Made by a program: the position numbers and the translations under genes
Notes under the pieces: generated by a model
Databases searched by the model: none
Told to the model about the DNA's origin: nothing
What the model saw: the letters and a program-made list of their open reading frames with translations, nothing else
Part shown: piece after piece, positions 36,518 to 45,284 of the stretch
Layout of the letters: each line of letters begins with the position of its first letter
How positions within the stretch are numbered: the first letter of the stretch is position 1
Origin: Leptolyngbya boryana PCC 6306
Lineage (GTDB): Bacteria; Cyanobacteriota; Cyanobacteriia; Leptolyngbyales; Leptolyngbyaceae
Reading direction: 5' to 3'
NCBI RefSeq assembly: GCF_000353285.1
Contig: NZ_KB731324.1
Coordinates: 1,630,577-1,694,576, forward strand
Length of the DNA: 64,000 nt

Positions 36518-36579
36518 AAATGAATTTTACCTATGCAGAAGGATGTAGCAGAAATGAATTTTACCTATGCAGAAGGATG
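36518..36579. repeat. Perfect 28-bp direct repeat
   Basis: AAATGAATTTTACCTATGCA followed by GAAGGATG appears at 36518-36545 and again, identical, at 36552-36579, six bases apart. It lies between the SGNH gene and the next gene, outside any reading frame that I accept. Confidence 0.9.
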
Positions 36580-36631
36580 AAAAAGCTTTTCAGGAGGGAG
36601 AAACTAAAAATAACTTCTGCAATCTAGATTT

Positions 36632-37675
36632 ATGGCACAACCCACTTCTCAAAAAACTGGTAAAAACTTGCTCGCGCTTCCAAGTACGATCGCGCAGCAC
36701 TCTTTGCGTTTGATTCGGAGCTTTTTACCGAGATTAGGACATGCCTTAGATTTTGTCGATACGATTCCTTTACTGAGAAATCCGATTGTTAGACGATTCG
36801 CAGGAGTTTTGCGATTAGAGTGGTTACTTGGGCTGACAGGTCAAGTGAACCTAGAAAAAGCGGAAGCAGAAGTGAAAAAGCTTCAGCAACAATTTCCGAA
36901 CGAAACACCGAGCCAAATCTCGCATCGATTGATGGTGAAAAAAGCAATTCAAGCAGGTGGTACGGGCTTAGTGACCAGCATTTTGCCTGGATTTGCTGTG
37001 GCATTTCTCGCACTTGATATCGCGGCAACAACGGCACTACAAACTGCTTTAGTCTATGAAATTGCTGCTGCCTATGGATTGAATCTGCGGGATACAGCCC
37101 GAAAAGGTGAAGTGTTAGCGATTTTTGGACTCGCACTCGGTGGCGGCAACGCATTGAAGGCAGGCTTGAAGTTTTTACGCAATGTTCCGCTTGCTGGAGC
37201 CGCGATCGGTGCCAGTACAAATGCGACGATTCTCTATTCCGTCGGTTATGCTGCAAGTCGATTCTACGAAGCTCAGATCCAAGAGGCTTCTGAAGTTCCC
37301 AAGACCGAAACCTTGAAGACGATTCAGCAACAGAGCGAAGCTTATCTCAATGTCGCGATCGCTCAGCAAGCAATTGTGGATCAAGTCCTTGCACATATGC
37401 TTTTAGTGAGCTATCCAGAGAAAACTTGGGAAGATATTTTGCCTGAGTTAAAACAATTGCAGTTAGAACCGTCTTCATTGAAGACGATCGCAGCTCACTT
37501 AAAGTCACCTCAGCCTTTAGCTAGCTTGTTGGATCAACTGAACTGCGATTTTGCCGCTCCTCTGTTAGCTCAATGTCGTCGGATTGCAGAGAGTACAGGC
37601 GGAATTTCTCAGCCAGAAGCAGATGTGTTGAACGCGATCGAGCAAAAGTGTCAGACTTCATTCATCGACGCTTAG
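36632..37675 (+). CDS. Membrane-associated protein, EcsC-like (weak)
   Basis: A 347-residue protein. Residues about 110-215 are rich in Gly/Ala with hydrophobic runs (GGTGLVTSILPGFAVAFLALD, NVPLAGAAIGASTNATILYS), preceded by an amphipathic NLEKAEAEVKKLQQQFPNETP segment. This resembles EcsC/DUF697-type membrane-inserting helices, but I cannot assign it firmly. The C-terminal third is helical and soluble. The 28-bp repeat lies just upstream. Function unknown. Confidence 0.6.
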   Translation: MAQPTSQKTGKNLLALPSTIAQHSLRLIRSFLPRLGHALDFVDTIPLLRNPIVRRFAGVLRLEWLLGLTGQVNLEKAEAEVKKLQQQFPNETPSQISHRLMVKKAIQAGGTGLVTSILPGFAVAFLALDIAATTALQTALVYEIAAAYGLNLRDTARKGEVLAIFGLALGGGNALKAGLKFLRNVPLAGAAIGASTNATILYSVGYAASRFYEAQIQEASEVPKTETLKTIQQQSEAYLNVAIAQQAIVDQVLAHMLLVSYPEKTWEDILPELKQLQLEPSSLKTIAAHLKSPQPLASLLDQLNCDFAAPLLAQCRRIAESTGGISQPEADVLNAIEQKCQTSFIDA

Positions 37676-37860
37676 CGATCTATTTTAAACAGATCTTAAA
37701 GGATTGACGTATTGAAAGAAGTTTCTAAGCGCCAATAGGGTTTATCTCGATCAACTGCAGCCAAAAGGACAAAACTCGCGTACATTACAAGATGGAGAAT
37801 CGAGGGTGTTTTTATCGGGGTGGTCGCCTTTGTCATAAACTTCTACAAGATTTGTATCGT

Positions 37861-38784
37861 ATGTTCTCAAAAAACTACGGGACGGGTTCCTTGCGAGTTG
37901 CGACCCTTGCACTAGCAGGAACGATTGGACTAGTTACGTCTGGATGTGAAAATTCGACACTCTCCAGTGTCCCCCAAGTACAAGCTGGACCAACTCCACC
38001 TCGGCAGCCACAGATTGCATCAGTCTCTGAGGCGCAAGATTCCAGTTCAGCCACTAGAACGCGAAACTTCACGGTTTCAGATGGAATGAGAACAGTTGGA
38101 ACGATGACGATCGCTGCAGACGGAACCGCAATTCTGAAAATTCAAGATCCAAAAACCTCGGCTGTCGAATATCACGGCAACTTCTCTAGTCCAGCTGCTC
38201 TTGACGATCGCAAAGCGCCTCTGCCCGAAGTCAATCAGGTCTATCCACTCACGCCTGAAGGGCAGAGTGAGAATCGCTGCGTGAGTGGGGATACAGCTTG
38301 CGAATTTCCGCGCAGCCAAATGACCCATCAAGTCTCGGAAGTCGCTGTGCAAGATGAGAGTCTGGTTAACCATGACGATCGCTTTATCTATCAAGACTTT
38401 AGCTCTTCTTTCTTCCAACAAGTGCTAGAAATCAATCGCGATTGTGGACTCAGTATGGTGGCTGCTCCCTGCTCTACTCGCGTTTATGCTTTCAAAGACG
38501 GCAGCCTGACGACGAAATTTATTGACACTGAATCGACAGAAGAATACACAATGATGTTCCAGCAACCTGTGACAGAGGAAGTTGCTTTCAGTTATCTCGC
38601 AATCTTGAATGATGGTAAAGCAGTTGACTTCACTTCATCTACATCTGACCAACCCCATTCGCAAAGTTGTCCTGATGACACTACACGCACTGCCTCCTAC
38701 TGCAAAGCTGAACTTCTTTTTAATGCAGATGGAGCCGTGTCAGGAGTCAAATTGACTCATATCAAACCGAAACGGAATGGTTAG
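37861..38784 (+). CDS. Lipoprotein of unknown function
   Basis: About 307 residues from the ATG at 37861; an upstream ATG at 37792 would precede the signal sequence. Residues 1-30 are a lipoprotein signal with lipobox LVTSGC, so the mature protein starts at a lipidated Cys near residue 29. Ser/Pro linker, then a region with six further cysteines (ENRCVSGDTACEFP, CGLSMVAAPCSTR, SQSCPDDTTRTASYCKAEL), which suggests disulfides in the periplasm. No named domain recognised. Confidence 0.75.
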   Translation: MFSKNYGTGSLRVATLALAGTIGLVTSGCENSTLSSVPQVQAGPTPPRQPQIASVSEAQDSSSATRTRNFTVSDGMRTVGTMTIAADGTAILKIQDPKTSAVEYHGNFSSPAALDDRKAPLPEVNQVYPLTPEGQSENRCVSGDTACEFPRSQMTHQVSEVAVQDESLVNHDDRFIYQDFSSSFFQQVLEINRDCGLSMVAAPCSTRVYAFKDGSLTTKFIDTESTEEYTMMFQQPVTEEVAFSYLAILNDGKAVDFTSSTSDQPHSQSCPDDTTRTASYCKAELLFNADGAVSGVKLTHIKPKRNG

Positions 38785-38873
38785 CAGGAATAGACGGGGA
38801 AGTGTATACCGCCCGCCACGCTAAAGCAAGAGGACTAGCTGAATAGGGAGCAATACCCCGATATCAACTTTGC
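38785..38873. other. Unassigned GC-rich intergenic segment
   Basis: A segment around 38798-38862 (GGGGAAGTGTATACCGCCCG, then GGAGCAATACCCC) is more GC-rich than its surroundings and its ends can pair (GGGG/CCCC, GTATA/ATAC). It codes for nothing obvious. It may be an RNA or repeat remnant; no family recognised. Confidence 0.3.
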
Positions 38874-39674
38874 TTAAGTGTCCATTTTCAGACTTGCCGA
38901 TCGCACAACTGCTTGAATTAACCCTTCCAAAGTAAATTCTTCGGCTTCAATCTCAACGCGCCCTAACAAGGCTCGACAAGTTTTAGAAGTCTGTGGACCG
39001 ATCGACGCGAACCGCACTTTCTCTAAATGTTGGCTCCAATTATCCCCGATCGCTTTTTGCAACAATTCGCAGAAATGCTTGACGGTTTTAGAACTCGCGA
39101 AGGTAACGATATCAACTTTGTGAGCTTGAATCGCCGCGATCGCAGTGGCATCTGGAATTCTCGGACAAGTGGATTGATAGGCGGCAACTTCTGTGACAAT
39201 TGCCCCGCGATCGCTAAATGCACGCACGAGCACATCCCGCCCGCCTGTCTCAACGCGCGGAAACAAAATTTTCTTTCCTTCGACCGAGACTGGAAAATTG
39301 ATCACCATCGAATCCGCCACAAAATCCGGCGGGATAAAATCTGGCTGCAATCCGCGTTGTCTCAATCGCTGAGCCGTTTTCTCGCCCACAACGGCAATCT
39401 TAATGCCCGACAGTCCCCGGACATCCTGAAGTTGAGAACCCAATCGCTCAAAGAAATAATCGACTGCATTCGTCGAAGTCAGAATTAGCCAATCGAATTC
39501 GTTTATTTTTGCGATCGCTTGATCTAATCCCGCCCAACTCGACGGAGGCACAATCTCGATCGTCGGCATTTCCAGCACACTTGCGCCATAGTTTTGCAGC
39601 GAGTAAGCGAACTGACTCGACTGTCCTGCGGCGCGGGTGACGATGATAGTTTTGTTAAAAAGAGGCAAATTCAT
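38874..39674 (-). CDS. hemD: Uroporphyrinogen-III synthase
   Basis: Closes and inverts ring D of hydroxymethylbilane to uroporphyrinogen III, the branch point to heme, chlorophyll and siroheme. About 266 residues from the ATG at 39674 (MNLPLFNKTIIVTRAAGQ). The family is poorly conserved; seen are IIVTRAAGQ, WLILTSTNAVDYFF, VVGEKTAQRLRQRGLQPDF, DIVTFASSKTVKHF and ASIGPQTSKTCR. The ATG overlaps the cobA stop (ATGA), so it is translated with cobA. A further ATG at 39719 is inside cobA and not used. Confidence 0.9.
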   Translation of the reverse strand: MNLPLFNKTIIVTRAAGQSSQFAYSLQNYGASVLEMPTIEIVPPSSWAGLDQAIAKINEFDWLILTSTNAVDYFFERLGSQLQDVRGLSGIKIAVVGEKTAQRLRQRGLQPDFIPPDFVADSMVINFPVSVEGKKILFPRVETGGRDVLVRAFSDRGAIVTEVAAYQSTCPRIPDATAIAAIQAHKVDIVTFASSKTVKHFCELLQKAIGDNWSQHLEKVRFASIGPQTSKTCRALLGRVEIEAEEFTLEGLIQAVVRSASLKMDT

Positions 39675-40381
39675 AAAAACGATCGCAGTCGAACGACTTC
39701 CCCAATCACGATCACACAAGGCGATAATCGCTGGGGTGTCACCTGCGACAGGATTTCATCGAGTGTACTACTCCAGATTTCTTGTTCAGGATGTCCAGCC
39801 CACCGAATAATTGCGATCGGGGTCTGTTCTGATTTTCCCTGACGACGTAGCTCTTCGACAATTCGTGGTAAATGTTTACCTCCCATTAAGATCACGAGCG
39901 TGTCAATTTGAGCCAAGACTTGCCAGTTTAATCGCTCAGGTTCATGCGCTGTAATCACCGTAAATCCACGGCTTAAGACCGGATCAGTCAAGGGGATATG
40001 GGCGAACAGCGGAGCGGCTAAAGCTGAGGAAAGACCGGGAACAACTTCATAGTCACAATTTGCCGCTTTGAGCGTTTGAATTTCCGAAGTGGTTCGTCCA
40101 AAGATGAACGGATCGCCACTTTTGAGCCGAACGACTTTTTTGCCCTGTTGACAGTGCTCAACGAGTAAGCGATCGATATCTTCCTGCTTCATGCTAGGTT
40201 GTCCCCCTCGCTTCCCAACATTCAGCTTCAAACAGGTGTCCGCCACCAACTCTAAAAACTGCGAATCGACCAACGCATCGTAAACGAGAACTTCAGCCTG
40301 AGTGAGCAACTGATACGCTCGCATCGTCAAATTTCCAATATCTCCGGGTCCTGATCCCACTAAAAAAACTTTGCCTGACAT
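39671..40381 (-). CDS. cobA: Uroporphyrinogen-III C-methyltransferase
   Basis: A 236-residue SAM-dependent enzyme methylating uroporphyrinogen III at C2 and C7 to precorrin-2, for siroheme and cobalamin. Seen are the N-terminal VFLVGSGPGDIGNLTMRA, YDALVD, VGKRGG, RLKSGDPFIFGR and the IPLTDP loop. Length is that of the stand-alone enzyme, not the CysG fusion. It lies three bases after the hpt stop and overlaps hemD by four bases. Confidence 0.95.
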   Translation of the reverse strand: MSGKVFLVGSGPGDIGNLTMRAYQLLTQAEVLVYDALVDSQFLELVADTCLKLNVGKRGGQPSMKQEDIDRLLVEHCQQGKKVVRLKSGDPFIFGRTTSEIQTLKAANCDYEVVPGLSSALAAPLFAHIPLTDPVLSRGFTVITAHEPERLNWQVLAQIDTLVILMGGKHLPRIVEELRRQGKSEQTPIAIIRWAGHPEQEIWSSTLDEILSQVTPQRLSPCVIVIGEVVRLRSFL

Positions 40382-40384
40382 CGC

Positions 40385-41335
40385 TTAACCCAGAAAACAA
40401 GCGGCTGGAAAAATCAAATATTCTAAGAAAAACAGCTTCCAAATGACTTGATAAAAGCGAGCGACTTCTACTTTGTCGTGTAGATCGATTTTGTAGCTGC
40501 GAAACCACAAGGTTGCTAATACTATCAGATGGCTCACCATCAAAAAAGGCGCATTGACACCCGGTAAAAAAGGCGCGATCGCCACAATCGATAGATAACA
40601 CCCGGTCAAAACTGCCCGCGATAAATTGAACACCGGGCGCTGTCCCAGTCTCAAGGTCAATGTGCGAATGTTGTATCGTCGATCGCCTTCTGTATCTGGC
40701 ATATCTTTGAAAATTGCGATCGCAAACGTAAACACCAAAATAAAGATGGTCAACGCCCAAACTTTCGCGGGAATGGGAAAGCCCTGATTGAAATGCAAGA
40801 ACAATCCCAAATTCACGATCATGCCTCTAACCGTAAAGATGCACAGCGATGCCCAAAACGGAAATCGCTTCAATCGCACAGGCGGCAAAGAGTAGAGTGT
40901 GCCGATCGCTAAACTCAGCCCAACCATTCCGAACAAATAAGGACTCTGGGACGCGGCAACTGTGATCGCGATGATTCCTGTCAGTACCACCAGCAGTCGC
41001 CCTTGCTGAACTGAGAATTCGCCCGAAGCTAAGGGAAGATGCGGCTTATTAATGCGATCGATCTCGATATCTTCAAGTTGGTTCAACCCCACAATGTAGA
41101 CATTGCCACACAGACAGGCAATCAGAGGCGCGATCAACAAGGTCGGATGCAGCAATAATTCGCGATTGCCAGCAAGCACGATCAGATATAGCCCCAACAC
41201 ACTTAATGACGTTCCAATCACTGTATGAGGGCGCGAGAATTTCCAGAAAGCATAGAGCCAAGGGGCATAGCGTTGAACGAGATTCGATGATTTATTCGAT
41301 GACTTGTTGGATGATTTGTAAGAAGTTCGACTCAT
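40385..41335 (-). CDS. hpt: Homogentisate phytyltransferase
   Basis: A membrane prenyltransferase joining phytyl diphosphate to homogentisate, the first committed step of tocopherol synthesis (slr1736/VTE2 family). Eight to nine membrane helices; the diphosphate-binding motif is NQLEDIEIDRINKPHLPLAS (about residues 84-103), and a second Asp motif occurs in KDMPDTEGDRRYNI. The N-terminus has three tandem SSNKSSNKSSN units, probably a flexible leader. It is followed by cobA after three bases and preceded by the tocopherol methyltransferase. Confidence 0.92.
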   Translation of the reverse strand: MSRTSYKSSNKSSNKSSNLVQRYAPWLYAFWKFSRPHTVIGTSLSVLGLYLIVLAGNRELLLHPTLLIAPLIACLCGNVYIVGLNQLEDIEIDRINKPHLPLASGEFSVQQGRLLVVLTGIIAITVAASQSPYLFGMVGLSLAIGTLYSLPPVRLKRFPFWASLCIFTVRGMIVNLGLFLHFNQGFPIPAKVWALTIFILVFTFAIAIFKDMPDTEGDRRYNIRTLTLRLGQRPVFNLSRAVLTGCYLSIVAIAPFLPGVNAPFLMVSHLIVLATLWFRSYKIDLHDKVEVARFYQVIWKLFFLEYLIFPAACFLG

Positions 41336-41374
41336 AACTTTCTGGAATCTTGACCCCTAAACCCTACCGTGGTT

Positions 41375-42214
41375 CTAAACTTTCTTGCCGCAAAGCAAGC
41401 CAAATTTAATTAATCCGCGTTTGTACCCTTGCTGCATTGATCCCAGCGAGAGCGCGGCTTGAATGGTTGTCCAGCCCGATGTAAGCAAGCCAAAAATTGC
41501 ACCAGGTGTAAAAGCGGAATCGATCACAACATTCCAAAATGGAGCCACAGCCGTTGACCAGTCTGCGGTTTGGATGTCTTGCAGTCCAATCTCTTGCGCG
41601 ATCGCGGTGTATTCCGGCAATGAGATCACATACGGCAAGCAATACACGCGATAAATCTCAGCTAACCGTTTGCGATCGTCGATCGTCAGCGGCACTTGAT
41701 CCGTCGGACGATGACACCAAGTTGCCATAATAAACGTCCCACCCGGTTTAAGCACTCGATAGCATTCGGCTAAGAATTTCTGCTTATCCGGCATGTGTTC
41801 GCCGCTTTCCAGCGACCACACTAAATCAAAGGAATTATCCTCGAAGGGCATATTCAGCGCATCAGCGACTTGAAAATTGGCGGAAATCTGAGCCACTCTC
41901 GATCGTTCTTTTGCCCGATTTGCCTGCACTGGACTCAGGGTGATTCCCGTTGCTTCCGCTCCAAATTTTTCAGCCAAATAGAGCGAACTTCCTCCGATGC
42001 CGCATCCGACATCCAGGATTTTCTCTGCTTTTGTGATCCCCGCCCACTTCAGTAATTCTTCGATCAGATCAATCTGTGCCTGTCTGCGCTCCTTTTGGGT
42101 CTTGCCGTCTGCGCCGTAATAGCCGTGATGCATGTGCTCGCCCCAAACTTGCTCCCATAAGCCAGAGGACGCATCGTAAAACTGCTGGATTTGCTCAGAT
42201 AAGGTTGAAGTCAT
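41375..42214 (-). CDS. Gamma-tocopherol methyltransferase
   Basis: A 279-residue class I SAM methyltransferase of the tocopherol group (VTE4, slr0089). SAM-binding motif ILDVGCGIGGSS (about residues 68-79), then WSLESGEHMPD and VLKPGGTFIMATW; the N-terminal WGEHMHHGYYG is typical of the tocopherol and phytoquinol methyltransferases. It converts gamma- to alpha-tocopherol. The adjoining hpt gene supports the assignment over a sterol or plastoquinol methyltransferase. Start ATG at 42214. Confidence 0.88.
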   Translation of the reverse strand: MTSTLSEQIQQFYDASSGLWEQVWGEHMHHGYYGADGKTQKERRQAQIDLIEELLKWAGITKAEKILDVGCGIGGSSLYLAEKFGAEATGITLSPVQANRAKERSRVAQISANFQVADALNMPFEDNSFDLVWSLESGEHMPDKQKFLAECYRVLKPGGTFIMATWCHRPTDQVPLTIDDRKRLAEIYRVYCLPYVISLPEYTAIAQEIGLQDIQTADWSTAVAPFWNVVIDSAFTPGAIFGLLTSGWTTIQAALSLGSMQQGYKRGLIKFGLLCGKKV

Positions 42215-42727
42215 AGACAGCCCTAGGAAATGTATTCAATCTATCAAATTGATTGATAAGAATTCGAGCATTTTAATCTTAAGAAAATCTATTGATTATG
42301 AGAATTGAAGATAGTAATAAAAAATACGAATTTGCACAGTTGATGCTGTAGCCCTATGTTTATGTCTAAGGATGAATACCAACAGGAGTACTTTTGCTTG
42401 GGGGTGAAGAAAAAACTACCCTGTTGGATGCTGTGCGCTGCTTTCGGGGATCGCTTTAATTAAGAATATCTTGAAAGAAAAGAGATAGAAAATCGGATCG
42501 AAATCTAATGCATAGGTTGAGAGATTCATACATAGATATGGGTATGTTGAAGCTGAAATAAGCAGAATTGATTCACTGAGTTAATTCATCAACACTTCAA
42601 CTAACTCTCTTCTGAAGTTCACGGAAATCTAAGACTGCTTGTGTATCTTGTAAGTGAGAAAACACAAGTTCTTCTCTTCTTCTCTCTGTTGATGGCTACT
42701 CTCTCTCGTTTGTCTGGAAGGTCAATT
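42215..42727. other. Long leader between divergent genes
   Basis: About 510 bases, AT-rich, with promoters for vte4 (minus) and the next gene (plus). A 128-codon frame beginning at 42641 extends the next gene upstream, but those residues (MYLVSEKTQVLLFFS) show no likeness. No RNA structure recognised. Confidence 0.45.
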
Positions 42728-43027
42728 ATGTCTGAAACCCATTTCGACTCCAACTTGATCGCTCGCCCACCTCAAAAGTTCGATTTCCTACAACCACTCC
42801 GCAACTGGTTCGACTCGATTCAAATCCACGATCGTAGAGCTGCTCACTTCGTCTGCAAGCTGATTCCAGCACAATGCCCGTTTGAACGCGATATCAAGCT
42901 GTTTGGACGCACGATCGCGCATATCCCTCCCATGTGCAAATTGAATCCCCTGTATGACCAATTTGTCGGTCTAAGATTCCGAGCATTGTGCTATTTAGTC
43001 GATGAATGCGGCGAAATGGTCGTCTAA
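42728..43027 (+). CDS. Mo-dependent nitrogenase C-terminal domain protein
   Basis: About 99 residues from the ATG at 42728 (MSETHFDSN). The domain LRNWFDSIQIHDRRAAHFVCKLIPAQCPFERD, IPPMCKLNPLYDQF and RALCYLVDECG matches a family named for its first finding at the end of a nitrogenase-related protein. It occurs alone in many cyanobacteria, including non-fixers, so the name is no proof of nitrogen fixation here. Several conserved Cys/His. Convergent stop overlap of four bases with the CobW gene. Confidence 0.75.
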   Translation: MSETHFDSNLIARPPQKFDFLQPLRNWFDSIQIHDRRAAHFVCKLIPAQCPFERDIKLFGRTIAHIPPMCKLNPLYDQFVGLRFRALCYLVDECGEMVV

Positions 43028-44067
43028 CCAAGCTTCGAGATTAATTGAGTCGAATCGAGGTCTTTACCGATAAAGACTAATCGAGTTTGTCTCCGTTCAT
43101 CAGATCGCCACGGTCGATCGTAGAAATGCTCAAACCTGGAACCCACCCCCTGCATGACGAGCCGCATCGGTTTATTTGGCACTGCCACGAACCCTTTGAC
43201 TCGATAAATCTCCTGCTCCTGGACGAGTTTTTCTAAACGCGATCGCAACTGTTCCGGATCAAAGGCTTGATCCAAAATTAAATGAGTCGAGTTAATCTCA
43301 TCGTCATGGTCGTGTTCTTCTTCTGTATCGTGATGACTCGGACGCGCTTCTAAATGATCTTCTACCGCCGCATTGAACCCTAGAAGCAAGTTTGGATCAA
43401 GCTCTCCTGCCCGCCCATTTTCCACAATTTTGACAGCTCTTGGAAGCTCCTGCTCGACGAGCGATCGCACATTCTCCTGAGCCTCACGGTCTACGAGATC
43501 CGTCTTATTTAAAATCACTAAATCAGCGCAAGCTAGCTGATCTTCAAACAATTCTTGCAGCGGCGTTTCGTGGTCAAGATTGGGATCGGCTTGTCGCTGT
43601 GCTTCGACCGCTTGCAAATCCGCCGCAAGCGTTCCGGTTGAAACCGCTTCGCAATCGACAACGGTGATCACACCATCGACTGTAGCTGCATTACGAATCT
43701 CATGCCAGCGAAATGCTTTGATCAACGGTTTTGGTAAAGCTAAGCCAGAGGTTTCAATCACGATCGAGTCTAAACTGTCTCTGCGCTTGAGCAATTCCAA
43801 CATCGTGGGCAAAAACTCTTCTTGCACTGTGCAGCAGAGGCAGCCGTTCGTCAATTCGACAATATTACTCGTCTCATTAGTCGTCTCGTCTTCGGGGCAA
43901 ACCTGGCAAGATTTCAGAAGTTCGCCATCGATTCCCATTTCCCCGAACTCATTCACCAACACAGCAATTCGCCGTCCCTGATTATTTTGTAACAGGTGAC
44001 GAATCAGCGTAGTCTTTCCACTTCCTAAAAAGCCAGTAATGACAGTAACCGGAATCTTCGCAGCCAT
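43024..44067 (-). CDS. CobW/G3E family GTPase
   Basis: A 347-residue metallochaperone-type GTPase. Walker A is GFLGSGKTT (12-20), the metal-binding CxCC is NGCLCC (74-79), Walker B is SIVIETSGLALP and the guanine motif is ILNKTDLVD. A His/Asp-rich stretch (SHHDTEEEHDHDDE, about 245-258) is a probable metal tail. The C-terminal domain has GVGSRFEHFYDRPW. Members deliver cobalt, zinc or iron; cobalamin synthesis is one option, with cobA only nearby in the siroheme context. Confidence 0.88.
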   Translation of the reverse strand: MAAKIPVTVITGFLGSGKTTLIRHLLQNNQGRRIAVLVNEFGEMGIDGELLKSCQVCPEDETTNETSNIVELTNGCLCCTVQEEFLPTMLELLKRRDSLDSIVIETSGLALPKPLIKAFRWHEIRNAATVDGVITVVDCEAVSTGTLAADLQAVEAQRQADPNLDHETPLQELFEDQLACADLVILNKTDLVDREAQENVRSLVEQELPRAVKIVENGRAGELDPNLLLGFNAAVEDHLEARPSHHDTEEEHDHDDEINSTHLILDQAFDPEQLRSRLEKLVQEQEIYRVKGFVAVPNKPMRLVMQGVGSRFEHFYDRPWRSDERRQTRLVFIGKDLDSTQLISKLG

Positions 44068-44232
44068 AAATTCAGTCCATTTAGTCTAAAGCTTAGATTC
44101 TCAGAAGTTGGATGTTTGCAAAATCCCGACTTCTCGCATCACGCGGAATCTTTCACGATCGCGCTAATCATATCAATTCCAACAACGAATCCTGAAAACT
44201 TGATGGGTTTCTTCACCAAGCCTCCAGGATTC

Positions 44233-44254
44233 AAAAAATGAGAATTTAATCTCA
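44233..44254 (-). terminator. Possible terminator of ho1
   Basis: TGAGA/TCTCA (44239-44254) with the A-run at 44233-44238 read as T-run on the minus strand, about 20 bases after the ho1 stop. The stem is short. Confidence 0.4.
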
Positions 44255-44272
44255 AGACTCGAATTATTCAGC

Positions 44273-44989
44273 CTATTCAGCCGTTGCCAACTCTGTGCTG
44301 CCGCGTGCGCGTCTGCGGGTCAACGCATTGAACAATGCTTGTCCAATTGCTTTGATCAGGTTGCCTTCTAGCTCTTTGAACATGTGCATGTTCATGCCAA
44401 ACGCATCGTTTGCTTCTTCGACAATTCGATCAGCAGTTGCTTCATCAATATCCATCGAATCCAAACGTGCCCGATACTCTTTCTTGAAGGCTTTCTCATC
44501 AGAGATATGTTTGAACTCATAGAAGTTCGTGCCTTCGCCTTCTGTGAGATTCATGCCGTTCTGAGCAATTTTCTTGAGAATTTGACCACCCGACAAGTCG
44601 CCAATATAGCGCGTGTAAGAGTGAGCAATCAGCAACTCAGGATTGCTTTGTCCGACTTGATGAATTCGAGCGACATAGGACTGAGTGGCATCCGACGGAG
44701 CGACTTGATCGCGCCAGTTCTTACCGAAGTAGTAAGCAAGATCCTGTTCTAGCGTTTCTTTCCGTTCAAGCTCTGGGAAGTAGATTTTCGACAAGATCGG
44801 ATGATCTTTGTGTCGGCGCATCTCTTCTTCCATTGCCGAATAGACAAAGTAAAAGTTTGCAACGAGCTTGCGATAAGATTCTTTCTCAACCGTTCCTTTC
44901 AAAAAGCACGCGATGAATCCGGTGTTTTCCGCCATCGTGTGAGCTTTCTTGGTTCCTTCGCGAAGTTTTGTTGCTAAATTACTGCTCAT
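44273..44989 (-). CDS. ho1: Heme oxygenase
   Basis: A 238-residue enzyme opening heme to biliverdin IX-alpha, the first step to phycocyanobilin, using ferredoxin. The axial heme ligand is His 17 in KKAHTMAENTGF; the distal helix motif is HSYTRYIGDLSGGQILKKIAQ (residues about 124-144). Length and motifs fit cyanobacterial HO1. The C-terminal tail (RRRARGSTELATAE) is variable. Confidence 0.96.
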   Translation of the reverse strand: MSSNLATKLREGTKKAHTMAENTGFIACFLKGTVEKESYRKLVANFYFVYSAMEEEMRRHKDHPILSKIYFPELERKETLEQDLAYYFGKNWRDQVAPSDATQSYVARIHQVGQSNPELLIAHSYTRYIGDLSGGQILKKIAQNGMNLTEGEGTNFYEFKHISDEKAFKKEYRARLDSMDIDEATADRIVEEANDAFGMNMHMFKELEGNLIKAIGQALFNALTRRRARGSTELATAE

Positions 44990-45250
44990 TCTAAACTTCC
45001 CAACACTGTAAATTTAAGTGATCTGCTGACGTGTCATTTTACAGATGATCCCAAGTTTTAGCTTAAGGGCTTGTATCCATTGCTGTGTAAGGCTTTGAAT
45101 CAAGAACTTAATGGTGACCGTAGAAATCATCATGTTGCGCTATTTGTTAAGGTAATCCGTTTTGATGAGCGTTTTTATTACAAATTCTTACATCGGATGC
45201 AAGCTGCTCCTCGATACGAGATTCACGTTACTTTAATTTCAGCACTCTAT

Positions 45251-45284
45251 TTTTTAGTAAATGCTACTTTTTAGTAAATGCTAC
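45251..45284. repeat. 17-bp tandem duplication over a start codon
   Basis: TTTTTAGTAAATGCTAC occurs at 45251-45267 and 45268-45284, exact. The second copy contains the ATG of the TVP38 gene (45278); the first contains an ATG at 45261 in another frame that reads 11 codons and stops at 45294-45296. Confidence 0.9.

Noticed and set aside
38800-38830. Similarity of GTGTATACCGCCCGCCACGC to the 3' region of 16S rRNA
   Set aside because: Short and imperfect; no other rRNA sequence is nearby.
42728-43027. Evidence for nitrogen fixation
   Set aside because: The domain is named after nitrogenase but is widespread alone in cyanobacteria; no nif gene is in the window.
45071-45274. 67-codon frame before the TVP38 gene
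   Set aside because: No recognisable product; its end lies in the 17-bp duplication; probably chance in AT-rich DNA.
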